Shown here: positions 1-7,859 of the stretch, piece after piece
Layout: every line of letters begins with the position of its first letter
Position numbering within the stretch: the first letter of the stretch is position 1
Assembly (NCBI GenBank): GCA_903877125.1
Contig: CAIRCM010000040.1
Coordinates: 1 to 53,636, forward strand
Source: an uncultured Acetobacteraceae bacterium
Lineage (GTDB): Bacteria > Pseudomonadota > Alphaproteobacteria > Acetobacterales > Acetobacteraceae
Length of the DNA: 53,636 nt
Reading direction: 5' to 3'
Notes under the pieces: model-generated
The model's input: only the letters and a program-made list of their open reading frames with translations
Database searches by the model: none
Told to the model about the DNA's origin: nothing
Program-made: the position numbers and the translations under genes

Positions 1-287
1 CCGCCGCCCCCCATCGTCCCCAGTTGACGCCGCTTGGCGTCACCCCCATCGGCGCTGCCTCACCGGCCGCGGGCACCTCGCCCACGCGCCGGCGCCCGCA
101 CGTGGGATTTCGGCCAGCCCCGGGCAGTGATACGCGAATATCCCGAAACGGCGACCTGCGGTCCTCGCCCACTGTATCGTCTTCGTGTTCCTCGTGGTGA
201 ACAAAATCGGTGTCTCATCCAGTCGCCGGCGGCAACGTGGCCGGTATCGCGCAGCCCCTGCGTTCACCCGGTTGCCCTGGGCCAGCC
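1..287. other. Left-edge stretch without a gene
   Basis: I see no convincing coding region here. The frames that stay open are rich in Arg, Pro and Gly and have no recognisable domain. The solute-binding protein gene ends at 288 on the minus strand, so anything co-transcribed with it would begin beyond the left edge. The only structure seen is a short fragment of the dispersed palindromic repeat at 179-207. Confidence 0.6.
179..207. repeat. Fragment of dispersed palindromic repeat (TTKNTK type)
   Basis: The stretch resembles one arm of the larger elements at 31088-31207 and 34436-34526, with the same cttcgtg and ctcgtggt words. Read on the minus strand it gives the peptide FTTRNTK, the signature left by this repeat family when it is translated by chance (for example FTTKNTK). 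Only one arm is present, so it is either a decayed copy or a half-element. Confidence 0.5.
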
Positions 288-1856
288 TCAGCTTTTCTCG
301 ACGTTCCAGAATACCGGCGCCGGGCCGCGCAATTGGCCGGTGATGTTGTTGCGCCACGCCCCGGAGGTCAGATATTGCCCCAGCGGGATGTAAGGCACGA
401 AATCGAAGCACTCCAGCTGAATGGCCGCGGCGATCCGTTTGCGTTCCGCCGGATCGTCGCTGTCGATCCAGTTTTCCCGCAATGCCTCCAGCTTCGGATT
501 GTCCGGCCAGCCCACCCAGGCGTCCTTGCCGTTGGCCCGCAGCCCGCCCAGCAGCACCGGATTGCCCGCATCGACCGAGGGAAAGCCGGACGGGAACAGC
601 GACCAGCCTCCCTTGTCCAACGGACCGGCATTCGTGCGCCGCTGCGTAACCGTGCCCCAATCCGTGGTCTGTACCTCGATGTTCAGACCGACCTTGCGGA
701 ACGACCCTTCCGCCACCTGGCACAAGGCGTCGTACGCCGCCGGATCGGTGGGATGCATGAAAGCGATCTTTTCGCCGTTATACCCGCCGTCCTTCAACAT
801 TTTCCGGATGGCGTCCGCGCTCATCGGCTTGCGGAACAGATCCATGCCGGCGTCGGTGTCGCATTCCGATCCCGGCAGGAAGAACCCGGTGGGGGCGATC
901 CAGCCGGCGCGCTCGTCGCCCATGACGGCCGTCATCTCCTCCACCTGATCGATCGCCGCCAGCATCGCACGCCGCACCACCGGGTTGACCGTCGGTCCCT
1001 GGATGAAGTTGGGCCGCAGCACCGGGAAAACGCCGTGCGTGTCGATCCGCCCGACCGTCACGCCCGGCGCCTTGCGCAGCATCGGCAGCAGATCGGGCAG
1101 CGGCATTTCCAGCCAATCGACCTCCCCGGTGGTCAGCGCACTGGCGGCCGTCGCGGGGTCCGGGATCACCCGCCATTCCACCCGGTCCACCTTCACGTGA
1201 TAGCCGCCCCAGCCGTATTCGACCTTTTCCGGCCGAGGCACATATTTCTCCCACTTCGCCATCACCTGCCGGCTGCCGCTGACGAATTCGTCCGCCACCC
1301 AGCGAAACGGGCCACTGCCGACGCATTCCGCCACCTGCTTATAAGGATCGGCGGCCAAACGTTCCGGCATCATCGCGCAGGTCGGCTGCGTCTTGCACAG
1401 CGCGTAGGGCAAAAACGGAAACGGCTTGTTCAGCCGCCAGACGATGGTCCGATCGTCCGTCGCCTCCAGCGAGTCGAGCCGTGCCGAGATCGTCGTGCCA
1501 ATGGCGTCGCGCACCATCCACCGACGCAGCGACGCCACACAATCGCGCGCCAACACCGGCGTGCCATCGTGGAACCACTGATCCGGCCGGAGCTTCATGG
1601 TCCAGCGCTTGCCATTGTCCTCGATCAAATGGCCATCCAGCATGTGCGGATGCGGATTCAGCGCGATATCGCGGGTGTACAGCGTCTCGAACAGCATCAA
1701 CCCCAGCGTCCGCGTCGCCTGCGCCGGATTCCAAACCGGATCGAAGCTCGGCGGATTGGTGGTGGGAACGAAGACGAGTGTCTTCGTCGTGGCCCCGATC
1801 GCGGGGCGGGCGAGCGCGACCGTGGCCGCTCCGGCCATGAACTGACGGCGTTGCAT
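288..1856 (-). CDS. ABC transporter substrate-binding protein, family 5
   Basis: A periplasmic binding protein of the SBP_bac_5 (peptide, nickel, glutathione) family, 522 residues, the usual size. It would capture a solute and hand it to an ABC permease. Residues 1-22 form an export signal with a twin-arginine motif (RRQFM at 3-7) and cleavage expected after AIGA. The mature part starts with the TLVFVPTTNPPSFDP strand typical of the family. The start at 1856 follows a GGGAG ribosome site. An in-frame reading continues far upstream but is antisense to the crotonase gene, so it is rejected. No permease or ATPase gene is visible, so the transporter is incomplete here. The substrate cannot be told from sequence. 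Confidence 0.9.
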   Translation of the reverse strand: MQRRQFMAGAATVALARPAIGATTKTLVFVPTTNPPSFDPVWNPAQATRTLGLMLFETLYTRDIALNPHPHMLDGHLIEDNGKRWTMKLRPDQWFHDGTPVLARDCVASLRRWMVRDAIGTTISARLDSLEATDDRTIVWRLNKPFPFLPYALCKTQPTCAMMPERLAADPYKQVAECVGSGPFRWVADEFVSGSRQVMAKWEKYVPRPEKVEYGWGGYHVKVDRVEWRVIPDPATAASALTTGEVDWLEMPLPDLLPMLRKAPGVTVGRIDTHGVFPVLRPNFIQGPTVNPVVRRAMLAAIDQVEEMTAVMGDERAGWIAPTGFFLPGSECDTDAGMDLFRKPMSADAIRKMLKDGGYNGEKIAFMHPTDPAAYDALCQVAEGSFRKVGLNIEVQTTDWGTVTQRRTNAGPLDKGGWSLFPSGFPSVDAGNPVLLGGLRANGKDAWVGWPDNPKLEALRENWIDSDDPAERKRIAAAIQLECFDFVPYIPLGQYLTSGAWRNNITGQLRGPAPVFWNVEKS

Positions 1857-1988
1857 TTTAACTCCCGGCGTTTCCTGCCGGAAGTATCGCACAATTTTGG
1901 CATGGGCGGGATAGCGGCGTCGGGAACCGCCACGACCCTTGCCCGGACCGGATCGACAGGCTTGGATACCGCCCAAGGAGGAAACCCC

Positions 1989-2759
1989 ATGCCCGTCGAT
2001 CTCAGAATTGAAGGCCCCGTCGCCAAGGTGGTGCTCAACCGCCCGGAACGCCTGAACGCCCTGACCTGGGAAATGCGCCAGCAATTGCGCGAATATTTCA
2101 CCGAACTGCGCTTCAACGACGCCATTCGAGCGATCGTCGTCACTGGAGAGGGCAGGGCATTCTGCACCGGCGCCGATGTCGGCGGGATGGAGCGGAAGGA
2201 CCTGCGAGGCGAACGCGAAAAACTCGCCGGCGGATCGCATCTCTACATGCGTGCTTTGCACGCTATCGAAAAGCCGGTCATCGCCGCCGTCCGCGGGCCA
2301 ACCGTCGGCATCGGCTGGTCCATCGCCATGGGCTGCGACATGGTCATCGCATCCGAAACCGCCCGATTCTCGCAAATCTTCCGCCGAATCGGTCTCGCCC
2401 CAGACGGCGGCGCGATCTGGTTCCTGACCAGGCGCATCGGCATGGCCAAAGCCAAGGAACTTGTCTTCACCGGTCGTTTCGTCGAAGCCGCCGAGGCGTT
2501 GTCGCTGGGTTTGGTCAACCAGGTTGTCCCGGATGCGGAACTGGAGGCCAAAGCGGATGAACTCGCCGCCGACCTTGCCGCAGGCCCCACCTTCGCCTTC
2601 GGTCTCGCCAAGAAAATGTTCAACATGGCAAACGGCAGCTACGAGGAATTCCTCGAACTCGAAAATTTCGTCCAGCCCCAGCTCGGCCAGACCGAGGACC
2701 ATCGCGAAGGCGTCGCCGCCTTCAAGGAAAAACGCAAACCCGCCTTCAAGGGCCGCTGA
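1989..2759 (+). CDS. Enoyl-CoA hydratase/isomerase (crotonase) family protein
   Basis: A 256-residue crotonase-fold protein acting on acyl-CoA thioesters. The oxyanion-hole stretch FCTGADVGGM lies at 58-67 and the second one, GPTVGIGW, near 103-110. The two hydratase glutamates are not present: their positions hold S111 and F131. D139 in the PDGG turn is kept, as in PaaG-type ring-epoxide isomerases. Isomerase or another crotonase activity is therefore more likely than simple hydration; this is inferred from alignment by eye. The start has a strong AAGGAGG site 7 bases upstream. A hydrolase gene follows after 3 bases, so the two form an operon, divergent from the solute-binding protein. Confidence 0.9.
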   Translation: MPVDLRIEGPVAKVVLNRPERLNALTWEMRQQLREYFTELRFNDAIRAIVVTGEGRAFCTGADVGGMERKDLRGEREKLAGGSHLYMRALHAIEKPVIAAVRGPTVGIGWSIAMGCDMVIASETARFSQIFRRIGLAPDGGAIWFLTRRIGMAKAKELVFTGRFVEAAEALSLGLVNQVVPDAELEAKADELAADLAAGPTFAFGLAKKMFNMANGSYEEFLELENFVQPQLGQTEDHREGVAAFKEKRKPAFKGR

Positions 2760-2762
2760 CCC

Positions 2763-3551
2763 ATGCCCAGCATCGACATAGACGGCCGCCCCATCCACTA
2801 CGCCGAGGCTGGCGAGGGCCCGCCATTGGTGCTGGTCCACGGCACCCTGCTGGATCAGCGCTACTGGGCGCCGCAAATGAAGGCCTTCGCCGCCCGCCAC
2901 CACGTTTACGCAATCAGCATGCTCGGCTGCTGGCCTACGACGTGGAACGGCGAGGATTTCACGATCGCCCGCCATACCGCCGATGTCGCCGGTTTCATCC
3001 GATCAATCGGTGGCCGAGCGCATCTGCTGGGCCATTCGCGGGGCGGGCACATAGCCTTCCGCGTCGCCAGCCAACACCCGGATGTCGTGGATGCGCTGAT
3101 CCTGTCCGAACCCGGCGGCGACTGCGACGAGAGCCTCGGCGGCAAACCGGCCCAACCCAACGCCTTCAACGCCGTGGCCGAACACATCGCCGCCGGCCGT
3201 ATCGACGAAGGCCTGCGCCAGTTCGCCGACCGAGCCTACGGGCCCGGAACCTGGGACGAATGGCCGGAGGTCAATCGGCAACGCCACCGCGAAAACGCCC
3301 CATCGATGCTGGGTCAGGCGCATGAAAACCGGAAGCCCTATAGCAGGACCGCCGCACAGTCGGTCCGAGCGCGCACGCTGCTGTTGCTCGGTGGCGATAC
3401 GCAACCCAGTTTCGTTGCCAATGTCGATGCTCTCGCCGGCGCCATCCGGCAGGCAAGGCGCGTAACGATCCCCGGCACGACCCACGATCTCAGCAACCAG
3501 AACCCCGCGGCCTTCAACGCCGCGGTATTGGATTTTCTGGCTGAATCATGA
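2763..3551 (+). CDS. Alpha/beta hydrolase
   Basis: A 262-residue alpha/beta-hydrolase-fold enzyme, probably an esterase, lactonase or thioesterase. The oxyanion strand is LVLVHGTLL (23-31), the nucleophile elbow is GHSRGG with S92, and the catalytic histidine is H241 in GTTHDLS. It has a complete triad, unlike two other hydrolases in this window. It lies 3 bases after the crotonase gene and is probably translated from the same mRNA, so it may act on the same pathway intermediate. There is no signal peptide, so it is cytoplasmic. The substrate is unknown. Confidence 0.9.
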   Translation: MPSIDIDGRPIHYAEAGEGPPLVLVHGTLLDQRYWAPQMKAFAARHHVYAISMLGCWPTTWNGEDFTIARHTADVAGFIRSIGGRAHLLGHSRGGHIAFRVASQHPDVVDALILSEPGGDCDESLGGKPAQPNAFNAVAEHIAAGRIDEGLRQFADRAYGPGTWDEWPEVNRQRHRENAPSMLGQAHENRKPYSRTAAQSVRARTLLLLGGDTQPSFVANVDALAGAIRQARRVTIPGTTHDLSNQNPAAFNAAVLDFLAES

Positions 3552-3573
3552 AGCGCGCCGGGGTGCGCCTCCG

Positions 3574-3948
3574 TTACGACCAGTGCCCGTCCATCCAGCT
3601 CCAACCGCCGGACACCTGGACCCATTGGCCAGGAACCCATGCGCTGGATCCCGGAGGAACCGCGCCATAGTGCCCGCGCTCCCACATCCAGGGGTCAGGC
3701 CCATTGGTGAAGCGCCAGTGTCCGGTCTGCCAGACCACCGGTGAGGCCGATGGCGGCGGTGGCGGCACCAACTCCGACTGGGGCGGTGGCGGCGGATTGG
3801 GGACCGTTGCCACCATTGTTGCGCTGCCGCCGGGCTGCACGATCATCGTCTGGGGTGGTGGCGAGGCACATGCCGACAGCGCCAGCACGACTAAAGCGGG
3901 TGCGATCGCGAACGTTCGAAAGGATCGGATTGTAAAATCGGGACTCAT
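3574..3948 (-). CDS. YxWxPGxW repeat lipoprotein
   Basis: A 124-residue predicted lipoprotein. The signal peptide ends in a lipobox, LSAC, with lipidated C27. After a Pro-rich linker (about 60-80) comes a Trp/Gly-rich region with repeats of the form GHWxxxxGPDPWMWERGHY, WVPGQW and WMDGHW, as in the YxWxPGxW family found in many proteobacterial envelope proteins. The function of that family is not known. The ATG at 3948 follows an AAGGAAG ribosome site. The next gene upstream on the same strand encodes a second, shorter member of the family, so this is a tandem pair. Confidence 0.82.
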   Translation of the reverse strand: MSPDFTIRSFRTFAIAPALVVLALSACASPPPQTMIVQPGGSATMVATVPNPPPPPQSELVPPPPPSASPVVWQTGHWRFTNGPDPWMWERGHYGAVPPGSSAWVPGQWVQVSGGWSWMDGHWS

Positions 3949-3982
3949 ATCGATGCTTCCTTGATCTGATGGTTCAGTGGCA

Positions 3983-4306
3983 TCAGCTCTGCCAATGGCC
4001 GTCGACCCAATTGTATCCACCGGAAGAATATTGATCCCAGTGGCCGGGAACCCAGACTGCGTTCGGCTGTGGGCCCTGGACGTAGCGACCGTCCATCCAC
4101 TGCCAGTTCCCGTCCACCCAAGCCCAGCGGCCCGCTTGCCAGGACAAGGTGCCGCCCGGGGACGGCGGCGGCATGGTTTCAACCCGAACCGGCGGCGGTG
4201 CGGTGGGTGCAATGATGATGGTAGAGGGCTGCGCATACGCCGGTAGCGCGATGGCCAGGGCCGTCAGCCCGGCGAAGGCCAGTGAAAGATAGCTACGATT
4301 GGACAT
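3983..4306 (-). CDS. YxWxPGxW repeat exported protein
   Basis: A 107-residue secreted or periplasmic protein. The signal peptide covers 1-25 (cleavage after AYA) and has no lipobox cysteine, unlike the neighbour. The mature part has a short Pro-rich stretch and then WQAGRWAWVDGNWQW, VWVPGHW and YNWVDGHW repeats. The ATG follows a GGAG site 8 bases upstream. The gap to the downstream paralogue is 34 bases, so the two are likely co-transcribed. The role is unknown; Trp/Gly repeats of this type suggest envelope or cell-surface binding, which is inference. Confidence 0.82.
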   Translation of the reverse strand: MSNRSYLSLAFAGLTALAIALPAYAQPSTIIIAPTAPPPVRVETMPPPSPGGTLSWQAGRWAWVDGNWQWMDGRYVQGPQPNAVWVPGHWDQYSSGGYNWVDGHWQS

Positions 4307-4508
4307 GGTCGGATCTCCATTTGCTTGAAATCGATTGTTCGCACTGCTTCATCGAAGCAGGCGAAGTCCTCAGGCAGCCAAGCCACCTTACATTGCTAGA
4401 ATGGTGTGCGACCTCGGCAAAACCACCGATTCAAAGGTTTATTCATGGCCAGTAGGTATATTCCGCAGAAAATGGTGGTCGTTACAACCAGCCCTAGAAA
4501 TCGGGATT

Positions 4509-4706
4509 CTAACGAAACAGCGCACAATACAGCACGAACCCCAGCACGCAGCCGACATACACAACGGTCGCCACCAGCCGTATCCAATATCCGTAGGGGC
4601 GCAGCGGCGGTATCACGCCCGACCCGAGCAACGCCGCCATGGTGGCGAAGCTCAAAACCTGCCCGGCCTGCATTTCACCCGGTGTGATGGCCCTCAGGAA
4701 ATCCAT
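4509..4706 (-). CDS. Small membrane protein
   Basis: A 65-residue hydrophobic protein that I do not recognise. Two membrane helices are apparent, about 16-33 (Ala/Gly/Leu-rich) and 42-62 (IRLVATVVYVGCVLGFVLYC). It starts at an ATG preceded by a good GGAGG site 7 bases upstream, which is the main support for it being real despite its size. It lies alone between the YxWxPGxW gene (same strand, 202 bases away) and the RraA-like gene (opposite strand). Confidence 0.65.
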   Translation of the reverse strand: MDFLRAITPGEMQAGQVLSFATMAALLGSGVIPPLRPYGYWIRLVATVVYVGCVLGFVLYCALFR

Positions 4707-4747
4707 GCGTTAACCTCCGCTATCGCATAACCTCAAGGCACGATCCG

Positions 4748-5443
4748 ATGCTTGGCAATCCCCCCATCCTGACCATTCACCGCGGCCACCGTCGCCCCGA
4801 TCCGGCCCTGGTCGCCCGCTTCCGCGGCGCGCAGACATCTCATCTCTGCGATGTGATGGAGGGACGGGGCGCCCTGGACTACACAATCAAGCCGCTGGAC
4901 CCCGCCAACGCGGTCTTCGCCGGCCCCGCGCTCACCGCTTTCGCCTACCCCGCCGACGTCGCCGCCATGTTCGGCGCCGTGCATGAGGCACAGTCAGGCG
5001 ACGTGATCGTGCTCGCGAATGACGGGTTCACCCGGACTGCGGTGTTCGGCGATCTCGCTGCCGGGGTGATGAAGAACAAGGGGGTGGCGGCGTTTGTCAC
5101 CGACGGTCTCGCCCGCGACAAAGCTGGGATCGTGGCGACCGGTCTGCCGGTATTCTGCCGTGGCATCCAACCCAACTCCCCCGCCCTGAATGGACCCGGC
5201 ATCGTCGGCGCGCCGATTACCCTCGGCGATGTCTATGTTCGCTCCGGCGACGTGATCGTGGGTGACGCCGATGGCGTGGTCGTGGTCCCGTACGAACAAT
5301 TGGAACTCGTGCTGGAACGCCTCGAGCAGGTTCGCGCAGCCGAAAAACGGACCGAGTCGCTGGTCCGCGAAGGCGCGACCATGCTGGCCGGTCCCGCCAA
5401 GGTGATCGCCCAAGCGACGATCATCGAGCACGCCGTGGAATGA
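4748..5443 (+). CDS. RraA-like / HMG-CHA aldolase family protein
   Basis: A 231-residue member of the RraA / 4-hydroxy-4-methyl-2-oxoglutarate aldolase family. Typical members bind a divalent metal and cleave or decarboxylate 2-keto acids; the RNase E inhibitor RraA is a specialised branch. The core motif is seen as GDLAAG (101-106) and TDGLARD (119-123), with R122 and D123 as the substrate and metal residues. The acidic residue expected three positions after this Asp is G126, so aldolase activity is doubtful. The stop overlaps the start of the next gene (ATGA). A second member of the family, at 48469, keeps the acidic residue. Confidence 0.85.
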   Translation: MLGNPPILTIHRGHRRPDPALVARFRGAQTSHLCDVMEGRGALDYTIKPLDPANAVFAGPALTAFAYPADVAAMFGAVHEAQSGDVIVLANDGFTRTAVFGDLAAGVMKNKGVAAFVTDGLARDKAGIVATGLPVFCRGIQPNSPALNGPGIVGAPITLGDVYVRSGDVIVGDADGVVVVPYEQLELVLERLEQVRAAEKRTESLVREGATMLAGPAKVIAQATIIEHAVE

Positions 5444-5877
5444 GGCTTGCCACCCCAGACGATCGTCCAGCCGTCGAAGCGGTAGTCTTCGCCGCTTACG
5501 CCCCGTACGTGCCAGGCATCGGACGCAAGCCGGGGCCGATGCTCGACGATTACGCCGCATTGATCGCCAACGGCCAAGTCCATGTCATCGAGCACGATGG
5601 CATCGTCACAGCCATCCTGGTCCTGATTCCCCAGGAGCGATCCATGCTCCTGGACAACGTAGCCGTATCCCCCGGGGCGCAAGGTCTCGGCCTCGGGCGG
5701 AAGCTGCTGGAATTCGCCGAGCAGTCGGCCGTGGCGGCAGGCTATCGGTCGATTGAGTTGTATACCAATGAGGCGATGACCGAGAACATCGCGCTCTACA
5801 CTCGCATTGGTTACGTCGAAACGCGGCGCGCCGTGGAAAAGGGGTTGCGCCGGGTTTACATGACCAAATTCCTGTAG
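5440..5877 (+). CDS. GNAT family N-acetyltransferase
   Basis: A 145-residue single-domain GNAT enzyme. The acetyl-CoA loop is QGLGLG at 81-86 after the LDNVAVSP strand, and the C-terminal motif NIALYTRIGYVE is typical. It starts inside the stop of the RraA-like gene (4-base overlap), indicating coupled translation. The acceptor substrate is not predictable from sequence. Confidence 0.88.
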   Translation: MRLATPDDRPAVEAVVFAAYAPYVPGIGRKPGPMLDDYAALIANGQVHVIEHDGIVTAILVLIPQERSMLLDNVAVSPGAQGLGLGRKLLEFAEQSAVAAGYRSIELYTNEAMTENIALYTRIGYVETRRAVEKGLRRVYMTKFL

Positions 5878-5879
5878 AC

Positions 5880-6030
5880 GGCATGACATTAATTTTACCA
5901 AATTGTGACAATACACCAAATTATATTTTTGATGGATATTTTCAAATTGGGATTTTCAGGCAGTCAGCGCGCTGATACTCTCCGGATTACAAAATTCTTA
6001 ATTACAGTGCCTTGGATATTCACGAATTCT
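5880..6030. other. AT-rich intergenic tract with short direct repeats
   Basis: The stretch is markedly AT-rich compared with everything around it. It holds two copies of accaaatt (5900-5930) and two copies of attcttaa (near 5995 and 6024). It lies upstream of the frameshifted ELM1-like gene and could hold its promoter, or mark the edge of transferred DNA. No defined operator is recognised. Confidence 0.5.
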
Positions 6031-6057
6031 TAACCCCGGTCTGGGAGTGGGTGCGGC

Positions 6058-7163
6058 ATGAACAGGATGGAATACGCATCGACATCGAAGATCATTCCGG
6101 TTCTGACGATGTCGCCGTTCACCGGCGTCAATCATGCCATACTCGGCGCCGCCGCCGCGCTGACCCATTTCCCGCCAATCGAAACAAGGCCGGTGCTCCC
6201 GGAATATCTCGTCCGCGAATTCAAAGAAGTGATCGGCGCTTACCCTCATACCATGGCCGGAATAGCCCCGCTCATCGCCGAAACCTCGGATATGCTGCGG
6301 AGCAAACTCAGCTTCCTCGACGGCATCGACCCGTTCGCGTCCCATATCGTGATGAACCCCGGCGGCGGTGCACGCCGAATCCTGCAAAGCCTCACCCTGA
6401 AGCACCTGTTGCCCAACGCGTTTCTGGTCGGATTCAACTATCCCGGTTGGGCGGAGCATCTGTTCGATCTGACCGTGATCAATCCCTCCAGCCCTGGCGC
6501 TCGGCCTATCCGTCGCCGCTTCTGGAAGTTGATGCGGTTCCCAATCATATATCCTCGGACAAATTGGCCGAAGCGCGCCTGCGATGGCGTGCCAAGCTGC
6601 GAACCGCAAGCCGGCCCTTGATCGCGGCGTTGATCGGGGGAGACATCGGCAAGAAAAACAAGACGAATTACCACCCGTTCACGCTGGATCACGCGCGTGA
6701 GCTGATCCGCCAAATACGCTTGGCCGCCACCGACGCGGATGCCGACGTCGCGATCACCACCAGCCGGCGCACGCCGGTCGAAGTCGTGGCCTTGCTGCGG
6801 ACCGAAATCGAGGCGCAGGATCGCCCACTCGCCAAGTTCGCTTACTTCCCCGGAATCGATGCGGAACCCAATCCCTATATGGGGCTTCTGGCGTCCGCCG
6901 ACGCCCTGATCGTCACCCCCGACAGCATGTCGATGCTGTCTGAGGGCATCGATTCCGGCATTCCGGTCTATACGGTCCCGCTCCCAGGCTTGCTGCGGAA
7001 GGAGCACGTCCAACTATACGATTTCCTGATCCGCAATCGCTACATCACCGAACTGCCGGCCACGGTGCGTTTCGGCACGGGCAAGCCGATCAGGGCGGCG
7101 AACGTCGTCGCCGACACCATTCGCACCCTCATGCCACGGGTTATGTGGCGATCCGCCGCCTGA
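6058..7163 (+). pseudogene. ELM1-like (mitochondrial fission ELM1 family) protein, frameshifted
   Basis: The coding signal runs in one frame from the ATG at 6058 to about 6480, then in the frame one base back until 7163. Joined, the product would be about 368 residues. The second half has the ELM1/DUF1022 features: ALIGG, TTSRRTP, NPYMGLLASADALIVT, DSMSMLSEG and PVYTVPL. Bacterial members look like nucleotide-sugar-binding glycosyltransferase-fold proteins; their reaction is not established. The first frame ends at 6621 without the C-terminal half. One missing base (or two extra) between about 6470 and 6540 explains the break. It may be a true pseudogene or a sequence error; no slippery heptamer is seen. 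The ATG follows GGGAGTGGG. Confidence 0.7.
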
Positions 7164-7229
7164 AGATCACTGGTTGCCGATACGCCAATCGCGGAGAATA
7201 CTGCGGGTTGCCACCAGGAAGGACCCGCC

Positions 7230-7859
7230 ATGGACATGATCGCCCCCGATCACCTGATCCGCGACGAAGCGAGGCTGAATGCCCTCTATGGGGAGATCTC
7301 GCCCGGCGCCATCGCCAAGGAGATCGACTATATCCACCCCCACTACCGCGCGATGATCGAAGTCTCGCCCTTCGCCGTCCTGGGGACCAGCGGTCCGGGG
7401 GGGCTGGATGTTTCTCCACGCGGCGATCCCGCCGGCTTCGTCCATGTTCTGGACGACAAGACCGTGCTGATCCCGGACCGCCGAGGCAATAATCGCGCGG
7501 ACAGCCTGCGCAATATCATCCACGATCCCCGCGTCACCCTCCTTTTCCTGATCCCTGGTGTCGGCGAAACGCTGCGTATCAATGGATCGGCGGTTATTTC
7601 GGTCGATCCGGCGCTTCTGCAACGCTTTCCGTTCCGCGGCACACTGCCCCGAAGCGTGATCGTCGTGACCGTGGACCGTATCTATTTCCAATGCCCCAAG
7701 GCCGTCGTCCGTTCCGAACTCTGGAATCCGGAGAAGCATGTTTCCCGTAAGTCCCTGCCCAGTACCGGCACGATCCTGGCGGATATCTCTGCCGGCACCG
7801 TCGGCGGCGAGCAATACGACCGGGAATACCCCGAACGGCTAAGGACGACCCTGTACTGA
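7230..7859 (+). CDS. PPOX-type FMN-dependent flavoprotein
   Basis: A 209-residue member of the pyridoxamine 5'-phosphate oxidase-like split-barrel fold, close to the DR2398/MSMEG_1061 group. The FMN-binding core is seen in PFAVLGTSGPGGLDVSPRG and in VLIPDRRGNNRADSLRNI, followed by the LLFLIPG strand and ETLRINGSA. Such proteins bind FMN or F420 and reduce small molecules; the substrate here is unknown. The start follows AGGAAGGA. Its last 21 bases overlap the convergent gene on the minus strand. Confidence 0.88.
   Translation: MDMIAPDHLIRDEARLNALYGEISPGAIAKEIDYIHPHYRAMIEVSPFAVLGTSGPGGLDVSPRGDPAGFVHVLDDKTVLIPDRRGNNRADSLRNIIHDPRVTLLFLIPGVGETLRINGSAVISVDPALLQRFPFRGTLPRSVIVVTVDRIYFQCPKAVVRSELWNPEKHVSRKSLPSTGTILADISAGTVGGEQYDREYPERLRTTLY

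Noticed and set aside
210-2759. A very long plus-strand reading antisense to the solute-binding protein gene and ending in the crotonase frame
   Set aside because: Only the last 256 residues match a protein family; the rest is His/Arg/Pro-rich shadow of the minus-strand gene.
4335-4730. Plus-strand reading of 131 residues opposite the small membrane protein
   Set aside because: No domain, no ribosome site, and it overlaps a minus-strand gene with a good ribosome site.
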